Below, piece after piece: positions 39,301 through 46,735 of a stretch of 64,000 bases of DNA. Source of the DNA: Planctomycetota bacterium (lineage in GTDB: Bacteria; Planctomycetota; UBA1135; GCA-002686595). The position numbers and the translations under genes were made by a program. Every line of letters begins with the position of its first letter. The stretch's first letter is position 1. The DNA lies in NCBI GenBank assembly GCA_027083445.1, contig JALWOP010000005.1:1-64000 (forward strand), in the 5' to 3' direction. The notes beneath the pieces are model-generated. The model was not told where the DNA came from. It worked only from the letters and a program-made list of their open reading frames with translations, and searched no databases.

Positions 39301-40018
39301 CCAGGAACTTGGCGTTGAACCAGTCGGCGCTCTCCTGGACGTCGGTCTGCTCGCCCCAGATCTCGGGGGAGGCGTTGGGCAGGTCGCAGTACCAGTCGTA
39401 GAAGGAGAGGTTCACGCCTCCCATGAGCTGCAACATGCGCGAGCCGGCCGCATAGCTGAGCATCGACATGGCCGGGATGGGGGAGAAGCCGGTGATGCGA
39501 TCGGGGCCGTGCTCTTGGATCGTGTAGATCATCGAGGCGGCGATCAGTTCCTCGGCCTCCTGCCAGTTCGCCCGCCGCAGGCCGCCCTTACCACGGGCCC
39601 GCTGATAGCGAGCGCGCTTCTCGGGGTCCTGGACGAGTGCCCGCCATGCATCGACCGGGTCTCCGTGGGATGCCTTGGCCTCGCGCCACAGGTCGAGCAG
39701 GGCCCCGCGGATGTAGGGGTATTTCACCCGCAGGGGGCTGTAGAGGTACCAGGAGTAGGAGATCCCTCGCTGGCAACCACGCGGCTCGGCCGGCGGGATG
39801 GAGGGATCCATCTCCGGATAGTCGAGCGCCTGCATCTCCCAGGCGACGATGCCCTCTTTGACGTGGATGTTCCACGAGCACGAACCGGTGCAGTTGACAC
39901 CGTGGGTGCTGCGCACCACGCGGTCATGCGCCCAGCGATTGCGGTAGAACTCCTCCCAGGCGCGGGCCTTGGGATCGATGTCGTCCTGCAGGAAGGGGTT
40001 TTGGTGTCCGTTCTTCAT
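36365..40018 (-). CDS. narG: Nitrate reductase alpha subunit NarG (Mo-bisMGD)
   Basis: The 1217-residue catalytic subunit has a normal NarG length. The N-terminus has no twin-arginine leader and reads [19 protein letters not shown], with His39, Cys43 and Cys47 as ligands of the FS0 cluster. Further family segments are [31 protein letters not shown] and PLFPQFDK-like loops. It reduces nitrate to nitrite on the cytoplasmic side. Lack of a Tat signal argues against the periplasmic NarG/NxrA types. Nitrite-oxidising enzymes of the Nitrobacter type share this architecture, so direction is inferred from context. It overlaps the upstream cytochrome gene by 4 bp. Confidence 0.96.
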   Translation of the reverse strand: MKNGHQNPFLQDDIDPKARAWEEFYRNRWAHDRVVRSTHGVNCTGSCSWNIHVKEGIVAWEMQALDYPEMDPSIPPAEPRGCQRGISYSWYLYSPLRVKYPYIRGALLDLWREAKASHGDPVDAWRALVQDPEKRARYQRARGKGGLRRANWQEAEELIAASMIYTIQEHGPDRITGFSPIPAMSMLSYAAGSRMLQLMGGVNLSFYDWYCDLPNASPEIWGEQTDVQESADWFNAKFLAVMGANLNMTRTPDVHFASEARVNGTKMVVFSPDFSQVAKYADEWVSLNAGQDGAWWMAVNHVILTEFHYKNPTPDFLDYVRSYSDSPFLVELREVDGRYEAGQLLRAGRLSDYAEEENGEWKFLQWDRNSNRPRMPMGSVGHRWGSEKGKWNLLPKDGKDGSEIDAELTFLDQNDGVAQVGFDDFGAGERHHRGVPYRMVETADGEKVAVATVYDLLFAQYGVSRGLPGDYPADYDSEGPYTPAWSEKYTGIDRSTLIRFAREWAVTAEKTGGRCTVIIGAGINHWYHANLMYRAAIHALIFCGCIGKNGGGLAHYVGQEKLAPMDSWSSVALAKDWYPPSRVQNGPSWHYVHSDQWRYERSGTDYNTVPKNADDPMVEAHSIDVNVRAVRSGWLPFFPQFDKNPLRLAEEARAAGAETAEEIKAWVRDEIASHRLKFAIERPDAKESWPRVWFIWRGNALMSSAKGHEYFLHHYLGTHTNRVGRDLAEEAVREVEWEATAPSGKMDLVVDLNFRMDTSALYSDIILPAATWYEKADINSTDMHAYIHPLSAAVPPCWESKSDWDIFRGLAKRFSEMAVKHLPGKTTDIVTTTLAHDTPAEIAQPQMLDWTKGECEAIPGKTMPGIAIVERDYTKLYDQYCSYGRNPRKKGLGAHGTHYDCADFYDELRAVRPVHRFDGETYPSLEYAEEAINVVLHMATVTNGELAYRAYKDMEVKTGLELADLAERHRSRRYSYDDLQAQPRRLHNAPMWSGLPADGRPYSAFTYNVERMVPWRTLTGRQHLYLDHPGYILYGEHLPTYKPKPRPDQYSDLVFTDQRPCSDGGDMLTLNYLTPHGKWHIHSTYGDNERMTTLSRGCDPFWMSEKDAAKLGIVDNDWVEVLNDHGVVVTRAAVSARIPEGICILYHSPERTYGVPKSPTRGHRRAGGHNSLTRTRLKPNLMLGGYGQFTYHFNYWGPTGCNRDTHVVVRRLDRVSY

Positions 40019-40860
40019 GCCTCGTTCCCGCCGTGAACCAAGGGACGGCGTACGCCCCGGAAGCGACCTCGCCAGAAGATGTCGAAGAGCACGAGCAGCG
40101 CACCCGCGGCGGCGATACCCGCGAGCACGAAGGGCAGACTGCGAGGTGAACTCTCGAAGTCACCACCCTCGGCCTCGTGTTGGAGCCAGGCGACCAGGGC
40201 CAGGATCTCTTCGCCCTCTAGGGAGCGTTTTGCGAACACCGGCTGCATGGTGGCGGAGGGCGGGGCGGAGAGCCATGCGGTGAGGGCCGTGCGTCCCTCG
40301 AGACGGCCATAGGCCGCCGTGAGGTCAGGCCCGAGCACTCCGCCGCCGAGACCCGGGAGGCCGGCGGTCGTGTGGCAAGAGATGCAGGCCGGGGCGCCGT
40401 TCTTGAAGCGCTCTGCACCCAGGAACAGGCGTCGGCCGCGCTCCACGTCCGCCTCGGTCAAGGGACGGTCGCTGACCTGGACCCCGGCGAACTGGGACTT
40501 CTCGAGGGCACTCTCCGCCAGGATCAGGTCGTAGAGCTTGCTGGCGCGGGCTGCATCGATGCCCGGGAGATCGGGCATGTAGGTCCCGTTGGCATCTGCG
40601 AGCAGCTTCTGCTCGTACTCTCCGCCGCCGTTCAAGACGCTGGCGGGATCCTGCAGGAAGCGCACGACCCAGTCGCGGTCGCGACGCTCTCCCAGACCCT
40701 TCAAGTCGGGCCCGGTGAGTCGTCCGCCGCCGATGGTGTGGCAGCTCTTGCAGTTAAGGGAGAAGAACTCGATCGTCTCCTCGGACGGGGGCTCCTGCGC
40801 GGACAGGGGGCCCGCGAGTAGCGCCAGCGCGAGAAGGGCTTGGGTCGTCGTGAGATGCAC
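40015..40860 (-). CDS. Membrane-anchored diheme cytochrome c upstream of narG (NarC-like)
   Basis: The protein has 281 residues from the GTG at 40860, chosen because GGAGG sits 8 bases upstream and a signal peptide begins there ([14 protein letters not shown]). Two c-hemes are present, CKSCH (~37-41) and CISCH, with a C-terminal membrane helix ([20 protein letters not shown]). Thermus species also encode a membrane diheme cytochrome (NarC) directly before narGHJI, acting as an alternative electron route. That parallel is the basis of the name. The stop overlaps the narG start by 4 bp. Confidence 0.85.
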   Translation of the reverse strand: MHLTTTQALLALALLAGPLSAQEPPSEETIEFFSLNCKSCHTIGGGRLTGPDLKGLGERRDRDWVVRFLQDPASVLNGGGEYEQKLLADANGTYMPDLPGIDAARASKLYDLILAESALEKSQFAGVQVSDRPLTEADVERGRRLFLGAERFKNGAPACISCHTTAGLPGLGGGVLGPDLTAAYGRLEGRTALTAWLSAPPSATMQPVFAKRSLEGEEILALVAWLQHEAEGGDFESSPRSLPFVLAGIAAAGALLVLFDIFWRGRFRGVRRPLVHGGNEA

Positions 40861-40868
40861 TATGGATG

Positions 40869-40873
40869 CCTCC
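40869..40873 (-). promoter_or_regulatory. Ribosome binding site GGAGG deciding a GTG start
   Basis: GGAGG lies 8 bases before GTG 40860, making this the start of the NarC-like cytochrome rather than the longer in-frame alternatives. Confidence 0.75.
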
Positions 40874-40995
40874 GCCAGACCCCTTCGCAAAGACCGTTCC
40901 CTGCTGGAGGCTCGCCGCCTCAGGTTCCTAACCTCGTCCCAAACAATGAGTTGTGATTGGCCGCCGCCGTGGGGAGAGTGCGTGGGGAGCGCGGT

Positions 40996-41011
40996 GCATA
41001 GGCCGCTATGC
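40996..41011. promoter_or_regulatory. Inverted repeat GCATA-N6-TATGC
   Basis: The 5-bp arms GCATA and TATGC are separated by 6 bases. It shares half of its sequence with the neighbouring repeat at 41022-41039, suggesting related half-sites. Confidence 0.3.
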
Positions 41012-41021
41012 GCCGGTGTGA

Positions 41022-41039
41022 AACCGCCGCTATGCGGTT
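41022..41039. promoter_or_regulatory. Inverted repeat AACCGC-N6-GCGGTT
   Basis: Perfect 6-bp arms around a 6-base spacer, 11 bp downstream of the first repeat. The spacing and the shared CCGCTATGCG element suggest one regulator with tandem sites. Confidence 0.35.
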
Positions 41040-41086
41040 GGAGTCCGAATGGGCCTGCCGGTGAAGTCTGCTGCTCGGGGGAGCTT

Positions 41087-41114
41087 GGTTCATGCCGCAC
41101 GCAGTCCATGAACC
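41087..41114. promoter_or_regulatory. Perfect 8-bp inverted repeat, candidate operator
   Basis: GGTTCATG (41087-41094) and CATGAACC (41107-41114) are separated by 12 bases, with half-sites 20 bp apart (about two helical turns). It lies 122 bp before the CBS gene start and 226 bp before the NarC-like start. Confidence 0.4.
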
Positions 41115-41236
41115 TCCCCAGGCCCCTCCGTCGTTGTGCGTAGTTCGGCCGAGCATCGGACGGCGGTCTTCCGGCCCGGGTGGTCTACGCAGTGGTGAGC
41201 GGGGCCGATCCCGGACCGTGATGCGATACCAGGGGT

Positions 41237-42028
41237 ATGAGCCTCACTCGCCACATGACTGCCGACCCGCTGCGCATCTCCCCTTCCCTCACGGTCCGCG
41301 AGGCCCTGGAGCAGATGGACCGGGCCTCCATCCGTCATTTGCCGGTCGTTCAAGGGGAGAAGCTCGTGGGAATCGTGTCCGACCGTGACCTGCTCGGGGC
41401 GGAGGCTTGGCGCGTGGAAGGGAGCGGTAGTGACACGCCCGTCGCTGAGGTGATGCAGACCGAGGTTCACTGCGCGACCCCCGACGAGCCGATCGTCTCC
41501 GCTCTCGTGGAGATGTCGGTTGCGGGGATCGGTTGCCTCCCCCTAGTGGAGGAAGGGAGGCTGATCGGGATCGTCACCGAGGACGACTTCCTCACGCTCT
41601 ATGCGGAGCTTGCGCGGGAGGACCGCAGGGATCCGCTCTTCGATCCTCCCGTGCGAATCATCGCTCGTTCTGAAGCGATCACCGTCGAGCCCCAGGATAC
41701 GGCCCTCGAGGTGGACCGGTTGTGTCACGAGCGCGGCTTCCGCCACCTCCCGGTGCTGGAGGACGGCCATCTGGTCGGCATCCTCTCCGACAGGGATCTG
41801 CGGCGCCACGGGGGCGGAGAGGTTGCCGGCACGACCCCAGTGCGCGAGATGATGTCCGCGCCGGTTCACACGACTCGGCCCACCGCTCCACTCTCCGAAG
41901 CGGTCGAGCGCATGCTCGAGCGACGCATCAGCGCTCTACCTGTTTGGGAACCGGAAGCTCCTCTGGGCATCCTGACTCGAGTGGACGTCATCGAACACCT
42001 GATCGGGACGATCAACGAAGAAGCCTGA
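41237..42028 (+). CDS. Four-CBS-domain protein
   Basis: The 263-residue protein is composed of four CBS domains and little else: segments MTADPLRISPSLTVREALEQM, VMQTEVHCATPDEPIVSAL, ITVEPQDTALEVDRLCHERGF and MMSAPVHTTRPTAPLSEAV, each ending in GI(V/L)-type strands such as LVGIVSDRDL and LIGIVTEDDF. Paired CBS domains bind adenosine nucleotides or act as regulatory modules. Its divergent position against the nitrate/complex III genes suggests an energy-state or redox regulatory role, but no effector domain is attached. Confidence 0.9.
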   Translation: MSLTRHMTADPLRISPSLTVREALEQMDRASIRHLPVVQGEKLVGIVSDRDLLGAEAWRVEGSGSDTPVAEVMQTEVHCATPDEPIVSALVEMSVAGIGCLPLVEEGRLIGIVTEDDFLTLYAELAREDRRDPLFDPPVRIIARSEAITVEPQDTALEVDRLCHERGFRHLPVLEDGHLVGILSDRDLRRHGGGEVAGTTPVREMMSAPVHTTRPTAPLSEAVERMLERRISALPVWEPEAPLGILTRVDVIEHLIGTINEEA

Positions 42029-42033
42029 CGCTG

Positions 42034-43422
42034 CTAGACCCGGGCGGTCCCCACGCGCCCCATGCGGGCGCTGAAATGGCGCAGGACCGGAGGCTCCTCG
42101 AGGATCTCGACCCCCGCGATACCCTCCGCGCGTGCATGGACACGGGTGACGATCTCGATCACGTAGTCCATGTGCGACTGGGTGTAGGTGCGACGCGGGA
42201 TCGCGAGACGCACCAATTCGTGGCGGGCGGGAATCAGTCGGCCCTGCTCATCGTTGCGACCGAGCATCAGGCTGCCGATCTCGCAGGTGCGCAGGCCACC
42301 CTCGAGATAGAGTTCAATCGCCAGGGCCTGTCCAGGGAAGAGAGCTGGGGCGAGGTGGGGTAGGAATCGCGCCGCATCGAGGAAGATCGCGTGGCCTCCC
42401 GGAGGCTCTACGACGGGCACACCGCGCTCCTCCAGCCGCTTGGCGACGTAGGCGATGCTCGCATGGCGATACTGGAGGTAGTCCTCGTCGACGACTTCAG
42501 CCAGTCCTTGGGCTACCGCTTCGAGATCGCGCCCGGCCATGCCGCCATAGGTCGGGAAGCCTTCGGTGACCACCAGCCGGCGTCGTATGGCGGTGGCCAG
42601 TTCCAGGTCGCGCAAGGCCAGGAAGCCACCGATGTTGGCCAGACCATCTTTCTTTGCACTCATCGTGCATCCGTCGGCCAGGGCAAATGTCTCGGCAACG
42701 ATCTCACGCACGGAGCGCCCCCGCGCTTCCGGCTCGCGCTCACGGACCATCCAGGCGTTCTCGGCGAAACGGCAGGCGTCGATGTAGAGCGGCTTGTCGT
42801 ACTTGTCGCACAGAGCTCGGACGGCGCGCAGGTTGGAGAGGCTGACCGGTTGCCCCCCTCCGGCATTGTTCGTCAGGGTGATCATGACCAAGGGAACGCG
42901 CTCACCCTCCTCCTCGAGGAGCTCCGCGAGAGCTTCGAGGTTCATGTTGCCCTTGAAGGGGTCCCGGCCCGCGGTATTCGCACTCTCGCTGCACGGCAGG
43001 TCCCGCGCTTCACCGCCGGCGTCCTCGACGTTGGCTCGTGTCGTGTCGAAGTGGGTGTTGTTCGGCACGACTTGACCGGGCTTGACTAGGGTTTGGAAGA
43101 GAAGATGCTCCGCGGCGCGCCCCTGGTGAGTGGGGATCACCTGCTCGAAGCCCATGAGGTCCTGGACCGCTCGCTCGAAGCGCTTGTAGCTGCGGGCTCC
43201 CGCATAGGATTCGTCTCCGCGCATGACCGCTGCCCACTGCTCCGCGCTCATCGCCCCGGTACCGCTGTCGGTGAGCAGATCGATCAGGACATCCTCGGCC
43301 GCGATGCGGAAGAGGTTGCCGTCCGCGGCGGCCAATGCGGCCTCCCGCTCGGAGCGAGTCGTCATGCGCAGGGGCTCGACGGATTTGATGCGGAAGGGCT
43401 CGATGATCGGGAGGTCGGTCAT
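42034..43422 (-). CDS. tnaA: Tryptophanase (PLP-dependent tryptophan indole-lyase)
   Basis: The protein has 462 residues from ATG 43422, overlapping the upstream oxidase-like gene by 4 bp. The PLP lysine is in CTMSAKKDG. Other conserved segments are YAGARSYKRFE, PTHQGRAAE, NNAGGGQPVS and VTEGFPTYGG. It resembles both tryptophanase and tyrosine phenol-lyase. The near-C-terminal CEIGSLMLGR lacks the Arg used by tyrosine phenol-lyase, and LRHFSAR keeps the His of tryptophanase where the phenol-lyase has Phe, so tryptophanase is preferred. It cleaves tryptophan to indole, pyruvate and ammonia. Presence in a heme-copper operon is unexpected. Confidence 0.88.
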   Translation of the reverse strand: MTDLPIIEPFRIKSVEPLRMTTRSEREAALAAADGNLFRIAAEDVLIDLLTDSGTGAMSAEQWAAVMRGDESYAGARSYKRFERAVQDLMGFEQVIPTHQGRAAEHLLFQTLVKPGQVVPNNTHFDTTRANVEDAGGEARDLPCSESANTAGRDPFKGNMNLEALAELLEEEGERVPLVMITLTNNAGGGQPVSLSNLRAVRALCDKYDKPLYIDACRFAENAWMVREREPEARGRSVREIVAETFALADGCTMSAKKDGLANIGGFLALRDLELATAIRRRLVVTEGFPTYGGMAGRDLEAVAQGLAEVVDEDYLQYRHASIAYVAKRLEERGVPVVEPPGGHAIFLDAARFLPHLAPALFPGQALAIELYLEGGLRTCEIGSLMLGRNDEQGRLIPARHELVRLAIPRRTYTQSHMDYVIEIVTRVHARAEGIAGVEILEEPPVLRHFSARMGRVGTARV

Positions 43423-44798
43423 GGGGTCGTCTCCAAGCAGACTGGAGGAGCGGAGAGGGAGAGCAGTGGGCTCCAGGCCCACAGGAGGCGTAGGATCCCG
43501 ATTGCCAGACCGCTGCCTACTACGACGAAGGCGTAGGGGAAGGCGGGCCAGAGGTCGGGGTGGGTGGGGCCGCCCAGTCTCAGGAATGCCGTGCGCAGGC
43601 CCGCAACCAGGAGCAGAGCGACCAGAGCGATCAGGAAGCCATTGATCGAGACCAGGGCACGGCGAACGGGTGGTCCGGCGAGGATCTCCTCACCGATCTC
43701 TCGGCTCGGAAAGATTCTCCCCAGGATCCAGGCCAGGGTCGCGAACAGGATGTAGCTGTCGATCGCAAGTTCGGACCCCATGGCGTGGGCCATGACGACA
43801 TGTGTACCGTGGATCAGGGCATTGAGCGGAGGGACGCTGATCAGGATGGCCAGGGTGAGCAGGAACAGGTTCCAGCGCTTGGCTAGGCCGATCAGATGAC
43901 CGCTGACATCGAGTCGCACCCGATTGGGCGCTCGCCGGGGACCTCGGGTCGTTATCTCCGTCAGCAATCGGGCCAGCAGTAGGATCTCCAGCATGCTCAC
44001 GGTGAACGCGATCCATTTGACCAGGTGCGTCTGGGGTAGATGGTAGGTGTGGTGGGCGTAGTTGGTGAACGAGTTGAGCAGCCCCACTCCGAAGAGGGAG
44101 AAGGCGGTCCGTGACTGGGCGATGCGGCGATCCCCGCTGCGTTGCTCACCCAGATAGAGCAGGCATCCGTAGACGATCTGGTTGAACGCCGCCACGAGCG
44201 TTCCGCAGGACTTCCACTGCACCTGCAGATCGACGATGGGATGGCTTCGCACCGCCGGGAGCAGATAGGCATGTCCCTCGGCAAAGGTGTAGAGGAACAG
44301 GAGCAGGCCGACGGTCCACATGTGCACGTACACCGGTCGCTGCCAGTAGCCGTGGCGCACCTTGGCCAGGAAGGTCCAGGTCAGGGCCGCCCAGCCGAGC
44401 CAGATCGGAAGGGAGAGCAGGGGGTGGAGGCCTAGGTACTCCCTGCCGCTGGTGATACCCAGAGGCAGGGTGAGCAGGGCGCCGGCTCCGGCGATTCCGA
44501 AACAGATGAACTGGAAGCGGAAACGGCGTCGATCCCCGAGCCCGGGCTCTCCGAAGGTCTGGAAGAGGTAGTGCAAGAGACCGGTCGTCCCCGCCAGGAA
44601 GAGCCAGGCCGAGGCGAAGGTCGTGTGCAGCGGTCGCAACTGGACCAGGCTCAGGTGAGCCCGTCCCAGGGCTCCTGCCAGCGCAGGTACGTAGGTCAGG
44701 GCTCCCAGCGCTCCGAAAAGCAGGGAGAGTACGACGCAGGTCAAGGCGCACCTCGTCGTCAGGAGCAACACCCTGGAGCTGGTGGGGAGATGCTTCAA
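43419..44798 (-). CDS. Divergent NorB-like heme-copper oxidase superfamily subunit I
   Basis: The protein has 459 residues from TTG 44798, inside the TTGA overlap with the cytochrome gene; no ATG or GTG fits nearby. It has about twelve helices. Aligned by eye with cNOR/cbb3, His58 is a low-spin heme ligand, His159 (YVHMW), His249 and His250 (NYAHHTYH) are CuB ligands, and His338 (MAHAMG) binds the high-spin heme. Position 340, His in known members, is Met. The oxidase cross-link Tyr is absent, and a Glu (Glu271, SMLEIL) sits where NorB has its second active-site Glu; the first is Val163. NO reduction is more likely than O2 reduction, but this is inference. Confidence 0.8.
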   Translation of the reverse strand: MKHLPTSSRVLLLTTRCALTCVVLSLLFGALGALTYVPALAGALGRAHLSLVQLRPLHTTFASAWLFLAGTTGLLHYLFQTFGEPGLGDRRRFRFQFICFGIAGAGALLTLPLGITSGREYLGLHPLLSLPIWLGWAALTWTFLAKVRHGYWQRPVYVHMWTVGLLLFLYTFAEGHAYLLPAVRSHPIVDLQVQWKSCGTLVAAFNQIVYGCLLYLGEQRSGDRRIAQSRTAFSLFGVGLLNSFTNYAHHTYHLPQTHLVKWIAFTVSMLEILLLARLLTEITTRGPRRAPNRVRLDVSGHLIGLAKRWNLFLLTLAILISVPPLNALIHGTHVVMAHAMGSELAIDSYILFATLAWILGRIFPSREIGEEILAGPPVRRALVSINGFLIALVALLLVAGLRTAFLRLGGPTHPDLWPAFPYAFVVVGSGLAIGILRLLWAWSPLLSLSAPPVCLETTP

Positions 44799-45544
44799 TA
44801 CTCGAACCAGGGCAGTTGGGAGAGGAGGGGTCCGTGGGAACGCTCGGCCCGGGCGAAGGCCGCTCGAACGAGCCGACCATTGGCAGCGAGCCACTCGAGC
44901 CAGGCGCGGACCCGTGCTCGGTCGGAGGAGTCCAGTTGGAAGGCTGGCATGCCACGCTGGGGTAGGCCTACGCTGAGCCGCGCGTCGATGTCGGCGGTGG
45001 AGAGACGCTCGCTCAAGCGCGTCAAGTCCGGGCCCGGTCCCTTTGGAGAGTGGCAATCGATGCAACCCAAGGATTCCGCCAGGGCCCCCCCCGCGGCGAC
45101 ATCCTCACTCGGGGGGGGAACTCCCTTCAGGGCTTGAGCCAGAACGTCCCGTGGGCCAGCCCCTCCGCCCAGACGGACCTGACCGACACCGGTGGCATTC
45201 ATGGCGACGAGGAACTGTGCCAGATCCTCCTGGGCTCGGCGGGAGAGGTGAAAGGCGGGCATCGCTCCTCGCCCCTGGTCCAAGACGCCTGCTAGACGTG
45301 CGCTGAGACCCTCGCCGGCACGCGTGGCGAGGTTGGTCAGGTCCGGGCCCAGGAATCCTCCGAATCCATGCAGTTGGTGGCAGGCCTGGCAGCCATGGCT
45401 GTGCCACAGGGCACGCCCGCGCAGGGCGGCTGCGGAGAGGGGAGGGAGCTCGCGACCCGTAGCGTCTCCGTAGACGAGCAGGGTCTGCCCGCAGAATGCG
45501 GCTACCAGGGCGAGCACCATCCAGCGCCTCGCCCGCGCCCTCAT
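44795..45544 (-). CDS. NorC-like membrane-anchored diheme cytochrome c
   Basis: The protein has 249 residues from ATG 45544. An N-terminal helix (MVLALVAAFCGQTLLVYG) anchors it. The first heme domain matches NorC-type cytochromes: GRALWHSHGCQACHQLHGFGG (Cys52-Cys55-His56) followed by GPDLTNLATR, with candidate axial Met95 (AMPAF). A second heme, CIDCH (161-165), with Met199 (GMPAF) repeats the pattern. Classical NorC has one heme, so this is an expanded version. It overlaps genes on both sides by 4 bp and is inferred to feed electrons to the subunit I encoded next. Confidence 0.85.
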   Translation of the reverse strand: MRARARRWMVLALVAAFCGQTLLVYGDATGRELPPLSAAALRGRALWHSHGCQACHQLHGFGGFLGPDLTNLATRAGEGLSARLAGVLDQGRGAMPAFHLSRRAQEDLAQFLVAMNATGVGQVRLGGGAGPRDVLAQALKGVPPPSEDVAAGGALAESLGCIDCHSPKGPGPDLTRLSERLSTADIDARLSVGLPQRGMPAFQLDSSDRARVRAWLEWLAANGRLVRAAFARAERSHGPLLSQLPWFEY

Positions 45545-45735
45545 CGGCGGAGACGGTTCCAAGCTCGCCCGTCCGCCACGATGCTGGCAACCAGCGAAGC
45601 GGAGAGAATCACAATCGCCCCGACAGCCAGAGCGATGTAGTAGGGGCGGTGGGAAGGCTCACCGGTCACGGCGCCGTTGAGTCCTACGGCGATGGCGATC
45701 AGGAGGGGGACGGGGAGGAGAACTCTGACGTTCAC
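45541..45735 (-). CDS. 64-residue two-helix membrane protein leading the NorC/NorB-like operon
   Basis: The frame starts at GTG 45735 (NVRVLLPVP) and stops at 45541, where its TGA overlaps the next ATG (ATGA). It encodes two hydrophobic helices (PLLIAIAVGLNGAV and YYIALAVGAIVILSASLVASIV) and a basic tail. AGGA lies 12 bases upstream, somewhat far. Small accessory subunits often accompany heme-copper enzymes, but no family is recognised here. Coding is supported mainly by coupling and hydrophobicity. Confidence 0.6.
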   Translation of the reverse strand: MNVRVLLPVPLLIAIAVGLNGAVTGEPSHRPYYIALAVGAIVILSASLVASIVADGRAWNRLRR

Positions 45736-45890
45736 GGAATCGACGTTTCCTTCAGTGCGACCCTTGCAGCCTATGGGGAAGATCGCCCCCGCCCCATTCG
45801 CACTTGGACGGGGGACGGACTCCTCCCTTGGACCCGGTCGGATCCTGGTGGAGTCGGCTCCTTTCCCAGGGGCGAACTGGAAGTCCGCGG

Positions 45891-45930
45891 GGACGGCCTC
45901 CAGGGCCCGTCCAAGGACATTCCTCCTTGG
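45891..45930. promoter_or_regulatory. Two adjoining inverted repeats between the NorB-like operon and the ODP operon
   Basis: CCAAGGA (45911-45917) and TCCTTGG (45924-45930) form a perfect 7-bp inverted repeat with 6-base spacing, 34 bp before the ATG at 45965. Immediately upstream, GGACGG (45891-45896) pairs with CCGTCC (45907-45912). The region is divergent, so a regulator here could act on both operons. Confidence 0.4.
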
Positions 45931-45964
45931 GTGCAGACGCCGGCTAGCCGATGGATGCAGGGAT

Positions 45965-46735
45965 ATGAGCCTTCCTGCGGCCATGAGACAGCCAGACTCC
46001 CTTCGAGATGTCGCCGCTAGCGTGCGTCGGCGGTTGGTCGGCGCGAACCTTGCCTTCGGCGCCATGCCCGACTTGATCCACCGCACCCACCGCTTGGCGT
46101 GCAACGCCGAGGTAGCCTGCGCCCGCGCCGGGGCCCAGGCAGCCGGGTTGGAGGCGGTCACCCGCGAGCTGGGCGCGATGAGTGGAGAGCTGGACGAGGT
46201 GTTGGGGGACCTGGCACACCTCTTCAATACCGCAGCGGAGGATGTGGCCCACTGGGTAGAAGGGGAGCGACGCTTTCGAGTCTTTCTGGCGGTTCAGGCC
46301 GAACTGCGCAACGAGCCTTCTCTCTTGGAAGGGGGCCTCGATCCGGATAGCTTGCGCCGCTTTCAAGCGCAGGCGAAGGGGGCCCAGGGCAATGAGGCCC
46401 TGCTTTGGAGGAGACTCTTCAAGGCGCGTGAGGAAGTTCTGTCTCGCATCGAATCCCTGGCCCGTTTCGCTTCCCACCTGCGACGCACCCTAGACCACAT
46501 CGATCTCGTGGCCGTGCGCAAGAGTCGTTTCATCGGTGTCATGGCCCAGATCGAAGCTGCGCGTACCTACAGCGACGGCATCGATTTCGCGCCCGTTTCC
46601 TCTTCGATTCGCGGGCTGGCCGACGAGATCGCCGATACGGCCGAACGCGCTCGTGACGACGTGAGCGGTCTCTCGGACGAACTCAAGACGGTAATCGCGC
46701 CCCTGCGAGGCGCCCTGGAGCTTGTGAACAAGTGA
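45965..46735 (+). CDS. Soluble helical protein with two chemoreceptor-tip-like motifs
   Basis: The protein has 256 residues from ATG 45965. There is no signal or membrane helix and it is entirely helical. Residues 41-75 (THRLACNAEVACARAGAQAA) resemble the cytoplasmic tip of methyl-accepting chemotaxis proteins (TNLLALNAAIEAARAG). Residues 186-222 (FIGVMAQIEAARTYSDGIDF, then IRGLADEI) repeat the same pattern. The tip is where receptors contact CheA and CheW. No HAMP, ligand-binding or methylation-helix region is obvious. It overlaps an ODP-type diiron protein by 4 bp, a protein class known to signal to chemoreceptors. Call by motif only. Confidence 0.6.
   Translation: MSLPAAMRQPDSLRDVAASVRRRLVGANLAFGAMPDLIHRTHRLACNAEVACARAGAQAAGLEAVTRELGAMSGELDEVLGDLAHLFNTAAEDVAHWVEGERRFRVFLAVQAELRNEPSLLEGGLDPDSLRRFQAQAKGAQGNEALLWRRLFKAREEVLSRIESLARFASHLRRTLDHIDLVAVRKSRFIGVMAQIEAARTYSDGIDFAPVSSSIRGLADEIADTAERARDDVSGLSDELKTVIAPLRGALELVNK

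Larger units (their letters stand above)
40861..41236. other. Divergent intergenic region, 376 bp, with several inverted repeats
   Basis: This lies between the nar-act run (minus) and the CBS gene (plus), so both promoters should lie here. I found no FNR/DNR-type TTGAT-N4-ATCAA box and no convincing coding frame. Three inverted repeats are listed separately. A 10-bp direct repeat CCGCTATGCG occurs at 41003-41012 and 41027-41036. Confidence 0.6.

Noticed and set aside
36365-40018. NarG as a nitrite oxidoreductase (NxrA)
   Set aside because: Possible in principle, since cytoplasmic NxrA resembles NarG, but narK, narJ, narI and complex III in the same run fit nitrate respiration better. Not decidable from sequence alone.
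43419-44798. Tyr170 as replacement of a CuB His in the NorB-like subunit
   Set aside because: An initial alignment by the EG dipeptide suggested this; aligning by the preceding YVHMW segment to cNOR and cbb3 places His159 as the normal CuB ligand, leaving only the low-spin heme Met as non-canonical.
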